DNA of 43,068 nt from JAOZTV01 sp965371805 (GTDB lineage Bacteria > Acidobacteriota > Aminicenantia > UBA2199): the NCBI GenBank assembly GCA_965371805.1, contig CBDUZW010000040.1:1-43068 (forward strand), in the 5' to 3' direction. The position numbers were made by a program, and so were the translations under genes. Below are positions 33,900 to 42,247 of the stretch, in pieces; the stretch's first letter is position 1, and every line of letters starts with the position of its first letter. A model generated the notes under the pieces. That model had not been told where the DNA came from and searched no databases. It worked only from the letters and a program-made list of their open reading frames with translations.

Positions 33900-35344
33900 T
33901 CCTCATAACCATTTTTTAAACGTCTTATCTTTATATTCATATAGGCATAGAAAACAGTCATCATCGGACTTATAATATTAAAGAAACAATATGGCAGATA
34001 AGTCATAGTTGAGACACCAAGAACTCTTGCCTGGGTTGCACCACCTGTATTCCATGGAATCAGAACCGATGTTACTGTCCCTGCATCCTCTAAAGTTCTA
34101 CTTAGAAGCTCGGGTTTATACCCCTTTTCCTTATATGTTTTTGCAAACATCCTTCCTGGAACTACTATCGAAATATACTGATCTGAAGCTGTGATATTAA
34201 AGAAAATACAACTTACTGCTGTCGATGCAACAAGAGAACCTGTTGACTTTACAAACTTTAAAATAGCCTGAGTTATCCTTACAAGCAGCCCAGCAGACTC
34301 CATAACACCCCCGAAAACCATAGCAGACATTATCAACCAAATTGTATTTAACATACCTGACATACCGGTTGTGGACAGAAGATCATTTACCTCAACATTA
34401 GATGTAATTATTGCAATCTTCCCATACATAGCCTTTATTACAGCAACATATGAACCTACAAAATAATTATCCATCTTTCCGGCTACCTGATTTATAATAT
34501 CGGGTTGGAAAATTACGGCAAATATGCCGCCTAAAAGTGTTCCTGCTAGAAGGGCAGGAATAGGTGGAACTTTTTTAATGATAATTATTATCAATATAAG
34601 AGGAACAAGAAATAACCATGGTGTTATATTAAAAGTACCGGCAATTGCTGTTCTAACAGTCTCAACGTTATTTGTGGTCTTTGCAAAATCATAATTAAAT
34701 CCAATTACCAGAAATATGATCAAGGTTATACTCATGGTAGGGACCGTTGTATACATCATATATTTTATATGTGTAAAAAGGTCCGTTCCAGCCATTGCAG
34801 GAGCAAGATTAGTCGTATCAGATAATGGCGACATTTTATCCCCGAAATAAGCCCCGGATATAATAGCACCGGCAATAAGTCCTTCACTGATACCCAGAGC
34901 ACTTCCAATACCAAGCAAAGCAACACCAATAGTAGCAATAGTCGACCATGAACTCCCGGTTGCAAGAGATACTATCCCGGAAATGACAACAGCAGCGAAA
35001 AGAAAAATTGAGGGACTCAAAATATCAAGTCCATAGTATATCAATGATGGTACAACCCCCGAGATTAGCCAGGTACCGGATAATGCTCCGATTATCAGTA
35101 AAATTAAAATAGAAGACATTGCAGAACCAATACTTTTTACAATTCCTTCTCTTACACTTTTCCAATTTACACCAAGATAAGTTGCAATTACTGCAGCAAC
35201 TGCAGCAGCAAGAAGCAGAGCAATTTGATTTGCTCCCTCAAGAGTATCATCAAAATAGATAACATTTAACGATAGGAGTCCAATAAGAAAAATAATAGGT
35301 ATAAATGCCTCAATAAGTTTAGGTCTCCGCTTCAAATTCTCCAT
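33893..35344 (-). CDS. nhaC: NhaC family Na+/H+ antiporter
   Basis: The 483-residue membrane protein has about 11-12 hydrophobic helices and NhaC-family segments such as 'GSSWSTIATIGVALLGIGSALGISEGLIAGAIISGAYFGDKMSPLSDTTNLAPAMAGTDLFTHIKYM' and 'LSRTLEDAGTVTSVLIPWNTGGATQARVLGV'. NhaC proteins exchange Na+ (some exchange malate/lactate or arginine/ornithine) for protons across the inner membrane. I chose ATG 35344, which has AGGAG 5 nt upstream, over TTG 35347. It is a single gene, convergent with the Fe-S operon and divergent from the chemoreceptor. The exact substrate cannot be told from sequence. Confidence 0.93.
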   Translation of the reverse strand: MENLKRRPKLIEAFIPIIFLIGLLSLNVIYFDDTLEGANQIALLLAAAVAAVIATYLGVNWKSVREGIVKSIGSAMSSILILLIIGALSGTWLISGVVPSLIYYGLDILSPSIFLFAAVVISGIVSLATGSSWSTIATIGVALLGIGSALGISEGLIAGAIISGAYFGDKMSPLSDTTNLAPAMAGTDLFTHIKYMMYTTVPTMSITLIIFLVIGFNYDFAKTTNNVETVRTAIAGTFNITPWLFLVPLILIIIIIKKVPPIPALLAGTLLGGIFAVIFQPDIINQVAGKMDNYFVGSYVAVIKAMYGKIAIITSNVEVNDLLSTTGMSGMLNTIWLIMSAMVFGGVMESAGLLVRITQAILKFVKSTGSLVASTAVSCIFFNITASDQYISIVVPGRMFAKTYKEKGYKPELLSRTLEDAGTVTSVLIPWNTGGATQARVLGVSTMTYLPYCFFNIISPMMTVFYAYMNIKIRRLKNGYEEE

Positions 35345-35474
35345 CAAATCTCCTATGTATATTTTGCAATATGATAAAACACATTAATTCTTATTATAGA
35401 TAAAAAAAAAATTATAATCAAATTTTTTTCAATCATAAAACGGGGGCGTTATTAAGCTACATAAAATAATTATA

Positions 35475-35503
35475 TTGACATCTTTTTTCTTTTATTTTAG
35501 ACT
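35475..35503 (+). promoter_or_regulatory. Sigma-70-type promoter of the chemoreceptor
   Basis: A perfect TTGACA (35475-35480) is followed after 17 nt by TAGACT (35498-35503). The start would fall near 35510, with AAGGAG (35518-35523) 6 nt before the ATG at 35530. It is of the housekeeping type; no sigma-28 flagellar motif was seen. Confidence 0.65.
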
Positions 35504-35529
35504 TTTTAATAATCGATAAGGAGATAATC

Positions 35530-37032
35530 ATGAATTTCTTCTCAAAAAAGGGTCTAAACTTTAAACTTTTATTAAGCATAATAATAATTACTTCTACAAT
35601 ATTCACATTATTAATCATTAGCAGTACCAATAGTGAAAGAGAAAACTTAAAGAGCAATATGGAAAAAAGAGGGTCTTTAATGGCCTCTATAACCATGCAA
35701 GCTGTAAAAAGACCCATGTCGCAGGGAGAAAATGATGTTGTTGCAAGAACCCTGAAAGATATTAAGAAAGGATCAAAAGATATTGATATTTTTATTATAA
35801 ATCAAGAAAAAAATGTTGTTTGGAGTACTGAAAAAAAATATGAAGAAAAAAAAATAAGTAATTTTGCAAAAGATCCAGACTTAAACACATCTATAGATAG
35901 TCTTTTAAAAAGCAATACTATTGACAAAACAAGCTTTGAAGAAAAAATAAATGGTCATGATTATTTAACAATGGTTGAGCCTATTATGAATGAAACTTCA
36001 TGTAAGGAATGTCATGAAGAAAATCAAAAAATTCTGGGTGTATTTATGAGTCGACAGTCTTCTAATGATATTACGCAATTGATAAAAGATATTTTTATTA
36101 AAAATATAATTCTTGGAATATTTGGCGTTCTTGCTACAACAATGGTTTTGTTTTTTCTAATAAATTTTCTTGTTCTAAAACCAGTGATCCATCTGAGGGA
36201 TAACTTAATAAGAATAAGTAATGGCGACCTCTCAACTGATATTATTGTTAAAAGCCAAGATGAAATCGGTCAACTCTCTGAATCTGTTAATTCAATGACA
36301 GAAAACTTAACTCAAATAGTCACAGAAGTACAGAATGCTGCAAACATGGTTGCCTCAGGCAGTAGTGAACTTAGTAATGTCGCATATTCAATTTCTTATG
36401 GAGCACAACAACAGGCATCATCGACAGAAGAAATATCTGCTTCTATGGAAGAGATGGGCTCCGAGATCCATCAGAGTGTTGACAACTCCAACCATACCAG
36501 ACAACTCTCAGAAAAAGCCTTTGAAAATGCAGAGAAGAGCGGTAACGCAGTAAATAGCTCTATAAAAGCAATGACGGAAATAAATGAAAAAGTAAATGTG
36601 GTGCAGGAAATAGCAAGACAGACAAATCTGCTTGCCTTAAATGCAGCAATTGAAGCTGCCAGAGCAGGAGAACATGGTAAGGGCTTTTCAATAGTTGCTT
36701 CCGAAGTCAGAAAACTTGCAGAAAAAAGCAATAAATCTGCAGAAGAGATAATGGAACTGACTGCAAAAAATCTTGATATTTCTAAAAATGCAGGAGCAAT
36801 GCTTAATGCTTTAGTCCCTGATATTAAGCAAACAGCTAAACTGGTTTCAGATATAAATACATCATCCAATGAGCAGAATAAACAGGCTACTCAGATTTCT
36901 AAAGCACTCTCAGAATTGGATAAAGTAGTTCAGGATAATGCAGATTCTTCTGAAAAGATGGCTGATACAGCGACTCAACTCTCCTCTCAATCAGAAATAT
37001 TAACAAAAGTTATCTCTTTTTTCAAAATCTGA
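35530..37032 (+). CDS. Methyl-accepting chemotaxis protein with periplasmic haem-c motif
   Basis: The 500-residue chemoreceptor has TM1 (about 11-30), a periplasmic sensor, TM2 (about 193-218), a HAMP domain ('KPVIHLRDNLIRISNGDLSTDIIVKSQDEIGQLSESVNSM') and a signalling domain with the conserved hairpin tip 'EIARQTNLLALNAAIEAARAGEHGKGFSIVASEVRKLAEKS'. The periplasmic domain contains C-K-E-C-H (Cys158, Cys161, His162), the CxxCH motif that attaches haem c, set in 'VEPIMNETSCKECHEENQKILGVFMS', which resembles the PAS-like haem-c sensor chemoreceptors known from Geobacter. It probably senses redox state, oxygen or NO and controls motility through CheA/CheW encoded elsewhere. It ends one base before the convergent STN-propeller gene. 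Confidence 0.94.
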   Translation: MNFFSKKGLNFKLLLSIIIITSTIFTLLIISSTNSERENLKSNMEKRGSLMASITMQAVKRPMSQGENDVVARTLKDIKKGSKDIDIFIINQEKNVVWSTEKKYEEKKISNFAKDPDLNTSIDSLLKSNTIDKTSFEEKINGHDYLTMVEPIMNETSCKECHEENQKILGVFMSRQSSNDITQLIKDIFIKNIILGIFGVLATTMVLFFLINFLVLKPVIHLRDNLIRISNGDLSTDIIVKSQDEIGQLSESVNSMTENLTQIVTEVQNAANMVASGSSELSNVAYSISYGAQQQASSTEEISASMEEMGSEIHQSVDNSNHTRQLSEKAFENAEKSGNAVNSSIKAMTEINEKVNVVQEIARQTNLLALNAAIEAARAGEHGKGFSIVASEVRKLAEKSNKSAEEIMELTAKNLDISKNAGAMLNALVPDIKQTAKLVSDINTSSNEQNKQATQISKALSELDKVVQDNADSSEKMADTATQLSSQSEILTKVISFFKI

Positions 37033-37033
37033 C

Positions 37034-38446
37034 TTATTGTATTTTTTCTTTATGAATTTTCCAATTTCCATCTTCATTTTCAACAAATTGATATATTTTC
37101 TTCTGATGGATAGCAAATGTATATGGCTCTATAAAATTCTTATAAGTCAATGGTAGATAAATTGTTTTAATATATTGCCCATCTAAAGAGAATAAAACAA
37201 ATTTAGTCTTATTTTTTTTCTGTTCATATGTTTGGAAATAGATTATATTCTGAGCTATTTTAAATGTTCTGAATTCCGGGTAATAATCCGGAATTTTTAT
37301 GATGTTTTTTGCCATATTCCAAAAAGATTCCCCTCCAGAGCTTCTATAAACATTAATGATTTTTTTTCTCTCTCTGCTTGAAATGTTCTTTCGATTATAT
37401 TTATATTTCAATATATCTATCCTGTCTCCATCCCTATTATATATATCCAGGTTAAAACCATCTGCCCCTGAAATAAATAATCTGTCTCCATATATCAGAT
37501 ACTCAGGACCTTTTAATAACCTGCTTAGAAAGACCATTCCCAATCCATTTTTCTTTACTCCCGCAGTATGTACATTTTTTTTATAACTGCAGATCTTCTT
37601 TATCAAGTCTCCCCTATCATTATACAAATTAAAAACATATAGCCATTTTGGAAATCTCTTTACTTCAATTCCAACATATCCCTGCCCAAATGGTTGTAAA
37701 TGGTATGCCATTGATTCTGTAATTTTTATCTCTTTGTTTAATTTCCCTACACCGTCAAAATACGACACCTTATTTCTACTTCCAATAAAGACTTTATTTT
37801 TCATAATCTGCAAGCTTATTTTTCCCATATTTTCAACAAAGGGATATGGGTTGAATTCACCGGGTCCCTGACCAAATTTTCCGATTTTATATTTATACTT
37901 AAAATCGTTAAGAGAATAGACCATAATTTTTCCACTATCTGAAACATATATATTATTCTTGTATATTTTCATATATTCAGGTCTATTAATTTCGGGAAGA
38001 ACCCTATTTTTTATTTTTTTTATCATCTCTTTTTTTCTTAATTTATTTTTTTTTGTATTTTTATTGAATTGAATGAGTAATACTTCATTTTTTAAAACTA
38101 TATCCAAATTATTTTCTCTTATAAGGTTACCCAGCATTTGATCCCAGGGAATTCCATCACATTTTATTGATACTTTAATATTGCATTTATCATCCACAAT
38201 CCATTTAAGTCCAGAATATCTAGCAAAAAGTGGTTCAATACCAAATTTTTTTTCAACAAATAGATTCCTGATAGGAGCTTGATTTAGTCGAATTGAATCC
38301 GTTTTTTCCCCTGTATAGGTCTGGTTTTTTAAATTTTCAATTAACTGTTCCGCAGTGACATTTTTACTATTTTGTATACCAACAAGATCAACAATAAAAA
38401 TATTGTATATAAAAAAAATAATGAGTGAAAATGTTTTTGGTATCAT
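37034..38446 (-). CDS. Exported STN domain fused to 6-bladed beta-propeller
   Basis: The 470-residue protein has a signal peptide, then a secretin/TonB short N-terminal (STN)-like domain (about 55-125: 'IRLNQAPIRNLFVEKKFGIEPLFARYSGLKWIVDDK' and 'VSIKCDGIPWDQMLGNLIRENNLDIVLKNEVLLIQ', where 'PWDQxLxxIL..NxL' is typical of PilQ/secretin STN repeats). A basic linker (about 130-150) leads to a 6-bladed propeller (about 150-470) with 'GKFGQGPGEF'. STN domains usually sit in the periplasm at the N-terminus of secretins or TonB receptors. Here the channel is replaced by a propeller. AAGGAG precedes the ATG. It is the intact paralogue of the frameshifted propeller at 183-1192, which lacks the STN. The role is unknown; an envelope-associated binding or docking protein is plausible. 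Confidence 0.87.
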   Translation of the reverse strand: MIPKTFSLIIFFIYNIFIVDLVGIQNSKNVTAEQLIENLKNQTYTGEKTDSIRLNQAPIRNLFVEKKFGIEPLFARYSGLKWIVDDKCNIKVSIKCDGIPWDQMLGNLIRENNLDIVLKNEVLLIQFNKNTKKNKLRKKEMIKKIKNRVLPEINRPEYMKIYKNNIYVSDSGKIMVYSLNDFKYKYKIGKFGQGPGEFNPYPFVENMGKISLQIMKNKVFIGSRNKVSYFDGVGKLNKEIKITESMAYHLQPFGQGYVGIEVKRFPKWLYVFNLYNDRGDLIKKICSYKKNVHTAGVKKNGLGMVFLSRLLKGPEYLIYGDRLFISGADGFNLDIYNRDGDRIDILKYKYNRKNISSRERKKIINVYRSSGGESFWNMAKNIIKIPDYYPEFRTFKIAQNIIYFQTYEQKKNKTKFVLFSLDGQYIKTIYLPLTYKNFIEPYTFAIHQKKIYQFVENEDGNWKIHKEKIQ

Positions 38447-38726
38447 GTTAATCTCCTTTTAAGATCCTTATTATACCCAGGATGAAAAACTAGTAAGTAA
38501 ATCAGTCCAGGCAATATAAATATATACGATTTGCATAAATATAAATAAAAATTCTTTTTGTCATTTTCATACTTTCTTGGAATATTATATTAAATTTATA
38601 TAAATTGTTCAATGGCTATTTTTCTGATCAACTATATGTATTAAAACCCCTTCTATGACATTCAAATTGAATAGCATTTCAATAAACATTATAATACCAT
38701 TTAGAATTTAATTAAATGGAGTTAAA

Positions 38727-40298
38727 ATGAATAATGAAATATTCATGAATGATAATCGCATAAAAACTATTTTAAGGTCTGATAAAATGATGATCGGATA
38801 TATTTCCTTATTTACCATATTGCTGCATTTAATAGCAATTGAAGGATTCGGTTATTTCCGTGATGAACTTTATTATATATCCTGCAGCAATCACCTTGCC
38901 TTCGGATATGTTGACCAACCTCCTTTATCTATATTTTTATTAAAGATCATACGTTTCCTTTTGGGGGATTCACTGATAGCGCTGCGCTTACTACCTGCCG
39001 TCTCAAGCGGTTTAATGGTTTTTGTCACCGGAATGATAACAAAAGAATTAGGTGGGAAGCGGTTTGCAATGCTTTTGGCTTCAATATCAGCTATGGCTTC
39101 AATAGGCAACTTCTTCTTATACTCTATTTATTCAATGAACTTTCTGGATCATTTATTCTGGCTTGCATTGATATATATATTATTGCGTATCATAAAAACT
39201 GGGAACACCAAGCTATGGTTATGGTTTGGTTTTATTGCAGGTCTGGGTTTGCAAAACAAGATATCGGTACTATTTCTAGGCTTCAGTATTGCAATAGGAA
39301 TAGTTATGACAGAACATCGGAAACATCTTAAAAATAAATACATATGGATGGGAGCATTATCAGCAGGTTTAATTTTCCTGCCTTATATACTCTGGAACAT
39401 GGCAAATAATTGGCCTATGCTGGAATTTATAAATAATGCCAGAATGTATAAAATGTCGGCAGTATCACCCTTTGATTTTTTAAGGGAACAGATATTAAAT
39501 CAAAACCCGGCAACATTCTTAGTCTGGATCTCTGGTATATGGTTTTTCTTTTTCAATAAATATGGAAAGAGATACCGTATATTTGGATGGATCTATCTTT
39601 CATTATACATATTATTCACTATTCAACAGGCAAAATCTTATTATCTTTCTCCAATTTATCCAATACTATATTCCGGTGGCGCTATTATGCTGGAGAATAT
39701 TTTTAATAAGATAAAATTATACAAAGTACACATTTTATTAAAATCTATAACAACTATAACCATTTTAGTCTCCACTTTAGTTTTTGCCCCAATATGCTTA
39801 CCCATTCTCTCTCAACAAAATACAATTGCATGGTTAAACACTCTGGGTATAGAAGCAAATAGTGGAGAGAATCATAAAGTGGGCGCCTTGCCTCAGAATT
39901 TCGCCGATATGCATGGCTGGCCGGAAATGACAGAAAGGGTATCAGAGGTCTTTTCCACATTATCATCAGAAGAGCAGAATTCCTGTCTGATTTTCGGACA
40001 GAATTATGGCGAGACCGGGGCAATTAATTTTTTTGGTAAGAAATACAATCTCCCATCAGCGGTTAGCGGACATAATAATCATTATCTCTGGCCTCCTAAG
40101 ATGGAGACTATTAAAGTAATGATAATCATTGGGGGTCGTAAAACTGATCATTTAAAAGCTTTTGAAGAAGTGCAGGAAGCAGCTCGAACCTCTCACCCCT
40201 ATGCCATGCCCTACGAAAATGACATCCCTATTTATGTTTGCAAAAATTTAAAACTCAATCTCAAGCAGATTTGGCCAAAAGTAAAACATTTTAATTGA
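38727..40298 (+). CDS. GT39-type membrane glycosyltransferase (PMT/ArnT-like)
   Basis: The 523-residue integral membrane protein has about 10-12 hydrophobic helices and an early periplasmic-loop motif 'GYFRDELYYISCSNHLAFGYVDQPPLSIFLLKIIR', with the Asp-Glu (D-E) and 'DQPP' features of GT39/ArnT-like dolichol- or polyprenyl-phosphate-sugar-dependent transferases. Later features are 'QNKISVLFLGFSI' and 'AKSYYLSPIYPILYSGGA' before the last membrane helices, and a soluble C-terminal domain (about 380-523). It should transfer a sugar from a lipid carrier onto protein, lipid A or another envelope acceptor in the periplasm; the acceptor is unknown. GGAG lies 6 nt before the ATG. It appears to be a single-gene unit. 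Confidence 0.9.
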   Translation: MNNEIFMNDNRIKTILRSDKMMIGYISLFTILLHLIAIEGFGYFRDELYYISCSNHLAFGYVDQPPLSIFLLKIIRFLLGDSLIALRLLPAVSSGLMVFVTGMITKELGGKRFAMLLASISAMASIGNFFLYSIYSMNFLDHLFWLALIYILLRIIKTGNTKLWLWFGFIAGLGLQNKISVLFLGFSIAIGIVMTEHRKHLKNKYIWMGALSAGLIFLPYILWNMANNWPMLEFINNARMYKMSAVSPFDFLREQILNQNPATFLVWISGIWFFFFNKYGKRYRIFGWIYLSLYILFTIQQAKSYYLSPIYPILYSGGAIMLENIFNKIKLYKVHILLKSITTITILVSTLVFAPICLPILSQQNTIAWLNTLGIEANSGENHKVGALPQNFADMHGWPEMTERVSEVFSTLSSEEQNSCLIFGQNYGETGAINFFGKKYNLPSAVSGHNNHYLWPPKMETIKVMIIIGGRKTDHLKAFEEVQEAARTSHPYAMPYENDIPIYVCKNLKLNLKQIWPKVKHFN

Positions 40299-40379
40299 TG
40301 TAAAAACCTTCAAAGATTAGAAATCAGAACTATATATCAACATGATTTTTACTGGAAAATAAGCAGAGTTGCATTAATT

Positions 40380-40407
40380 TTGATAAATGTGGAAATTTGT
40401 GTATAAT
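40380..40407 (+). promoter_or_regulatory. Promoter of a leaderless FHA/sigma-54-activator gene
   Basis: TTGATA (40380-40385), a 16-nt spacer and a perfect TATAAT (40402-40407) lie directly upstream. The -10 ends 7 nt before the ATG at 40415, and no Shine-Dalgarno is present, so the transcript probably begins at or next to the ATG. Confidence 0.6.
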
Positions 40408-40414
40408 CTGACAT

Positions 40415-42223
40415 ATGATTTATTTATTCTATATGCTAGATGGATTTGTTAAAAAATTCCCACTATTGAAATCCCAATTATCAATAGGAAGAACGGATAA
40501 AAATGATCTTACTATTGAAAATCCCTCTATTTCAAGAAGCCATCTTTCAATAGAAGTTGGTCTGGAATCTATCATAATTAAAGATCTAAATTCAATAAAC
40601 GGTTCCTTTTTTAAAGAGAAGAGAATTAAAAATGCTGAAGTGCATATAGGTGAATCCTTTTTCTTAGGGGAACTGGAATTTACTCTCCAAACCATTAGTT
40701 CAGATGAATTCAGCAAATCTGAAAGTTTTATCCCTGAATTTAATAAAAACACAAATATAAAAGATGTTATTAAATATCTCAAAACAGATCAATTAAAAGA
40801 TGCATATGGCAATTTATTAGAAGAGTTTTTAAATATCGGAATTAAATCAAAAAATTTTAATGAAGCACTAATATATCTTTCAAAAAACTTAAGTAATTTA
40901 CCAAATTTTGGATCACTTTTTATTGTTTCAAATGATAGTAAAAATCCTTTGATCTTATTTTCTTATAAAAAAAATGAGAAAGATTTCTTACTATTAAAAG
41001 AAATTATTACCGATAAAAAAACTATCGATTTAAAAAAACCGAAATTTGAAATCATAATATCAAAAAAAGGCAAATTTTCAACACTTCCCTTAAAATTAAA
41101 TAATATAGATGGAACATTAATGTATTTTTATAATACAAATGATAAAGAGACAAATAATGAACTGGAAAAATTTATTTCAATTCTCGCAAAAGAGATAGAA
41201 CTATTATCAGGATTATATCCAGGAAATTCTAACAGTATAAATACCTCTGAAAAAAAAAAAATTGTAGAAACTAATATTATTGCAGAAAACGGCAAAATGA
41301 AAATCCTAATAAGTCAGGCAATAAAAATCGCAAAGAGTGACATTTTTGTCTTGATTCAAGGTGAAAGCGGAACTGGAAAAGAACTTTTTGCAAGACTAAT
41401 CCATAATTATTCAACACGTTATAAAAAGGATTTTGTTGCTCTAAATTGTGCTGCAATACCTGAAAATTTATTAGAGTCTGAACTGTTTGGACATGAGAAA
41501 GGAGCCTTTACGGGTGCTTACGTATTAAAAAAAGGAAAATTGGAAATTGCATCCGGAGGTACACTTATTCTTGATGAGATTGGAGACATGCCATATAATC
41601 TGCAGACAAAATTACTCAGAGCACTTCAGGAACATGAGTTTTACCGACTTGGAGGAATTGTCCCGATTAAAGTTGATCTGAGAATAATTTCAATCACAAA
41701 TTGTAATTTGAAAGAATTGATTGAAAAAAAAAAATTCAGAGAAGACTTGTACTATCGCCTGGTTCATCGTAGTTTGCTAATTCCTCCTCTAAGAGAAAGA
41801 CGGGAAGACATTCCTGTTCTTATAAATTATTTTACAAATAAATTCTGTAAAGAATCAGATAGAACTGTTAGTGGTTATTCAATAAAAGCATTTGAAACCC
41901 TTCAAAACTATTCCTGGCAGGGAAACATCAGACAACTCGAAAATGAAATTAAGAGTATCGTTAATCTTACAGATGAAGGAGAAATGATTGATTCTGAAAT
42001 ATTGTCAAATGAAATCACACAAAACATCAATATAAATGAAGTAAATGGAACCGACGAAACATACGAAACAAATGTTTTTTATCAGAAACCGGACAAAGAA
42101 ACAATCCTTAAAGTATTGATAAAGCATAACTGGCATAAGACAAAAGCTGCAAAAGAATTAAATATGACATACAGGGGATTGCATAAAAAATTGGAAAAAC
42201 TGAATATTAAAAACCCAAAATAA
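40415..42223 (+). CDS. FHA-domain sigma-54-dependent transcriptional activator
   Basis: The 602-residue regulator has an N-terminal FHA domain (about 5-95: 'LSIGRTDKNDLTIENPSISRSHLSIEV' and 'LNSINGSFFKEKRI', with the Gly-Arg, Ser-Arg-x-His and Asn-Gly features of phosphothreonine binding) and a poorly conserved GAF-like middle (about 125-270). A sigma-54 AAA+ domain follows, with Walker A GESGTGKE (316-323), the sigma-54-contacting GAFTGA (363-368) and Walker B 'GGTLILDEIGDM'. The C-terminal Fis-type HTH is 'ILKVLIKHNWHKTKAAKELNMTYRGLHKKLEKL'. It should activate RpoN promoters in response to a phosphothreonine partner, such as a Ser/Thr kinase, rather than a response-regulator phosphate; there is no receiver. 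The target genes and kinase are not in view. Its message looks leaderless. Confidence 0.95.
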   Translation: MIYLFYMLDGFVKKFPLLKSQLSIGRTDKNDLTIENPSISRSHLSIEVGLESIIIKDLNSINGSFFKEKRIKNAEVHIGESFFLGELEFTLQTISSDEFSKSESFIPEFNKNTNIKDVIKYLKTDQLKDAYGNLLEEFLNIGIKSKNFNEALIYLSKNLSNLPNFGSLFIVSNDSKNPLILFSYKKNEKDFLLLKEIITDKKTIDLKKPKFEIIISKKGKFSTLPLKLNNIDGTLMYFYNTNDKETNNELEKFISILAKEIELLSGLYPGNSNSINTSEKKKIVETNIIAENGKMKILISQAIKIAKSDIFVLIQGESGTGKELFARLIHNYSTRYKKDFVALNCAAIPENLLESELFGHEKGAFTGAYVLKKGKLEIASGGTLILDEIGDMPYNLQTKLLRALQEHEFYRLGGIVPIKVDLRIISITNCNLKELIEKKKFREDLYYRLVHRSLLIPPLRERREDIPVLINYFTNKFCKESDRTVSGYSIKAFETLQNYSWQGNIRQLENEIKSIVNLTDEGEMIDSEILSNEITQNININEVNGTDETYETNVFYQKPDKETILKVLIKHNWHKTKAAKELNMTYRGLHKKLEKLNIKNPK

Positions 42224-42247
42224 GGATTATATTCTTTATATTTCCCC

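Noticed and set aside
36471..36869. 132-codon open frame on the minus strand
   Set aside because: It lies wholly inside the chemoreceptor signalling domain, which is highly conserved; it has no ribosome-binding site and its translation looks like an antisense shadow.
40299..40414. Sigma-54 (-24/-12) promoter near the FHA activator
   Set aside because: No GG-N10-GC element with suitable flanks was found; the sigma-70-type TTGATA/TATAAT pair explains the gene start better.
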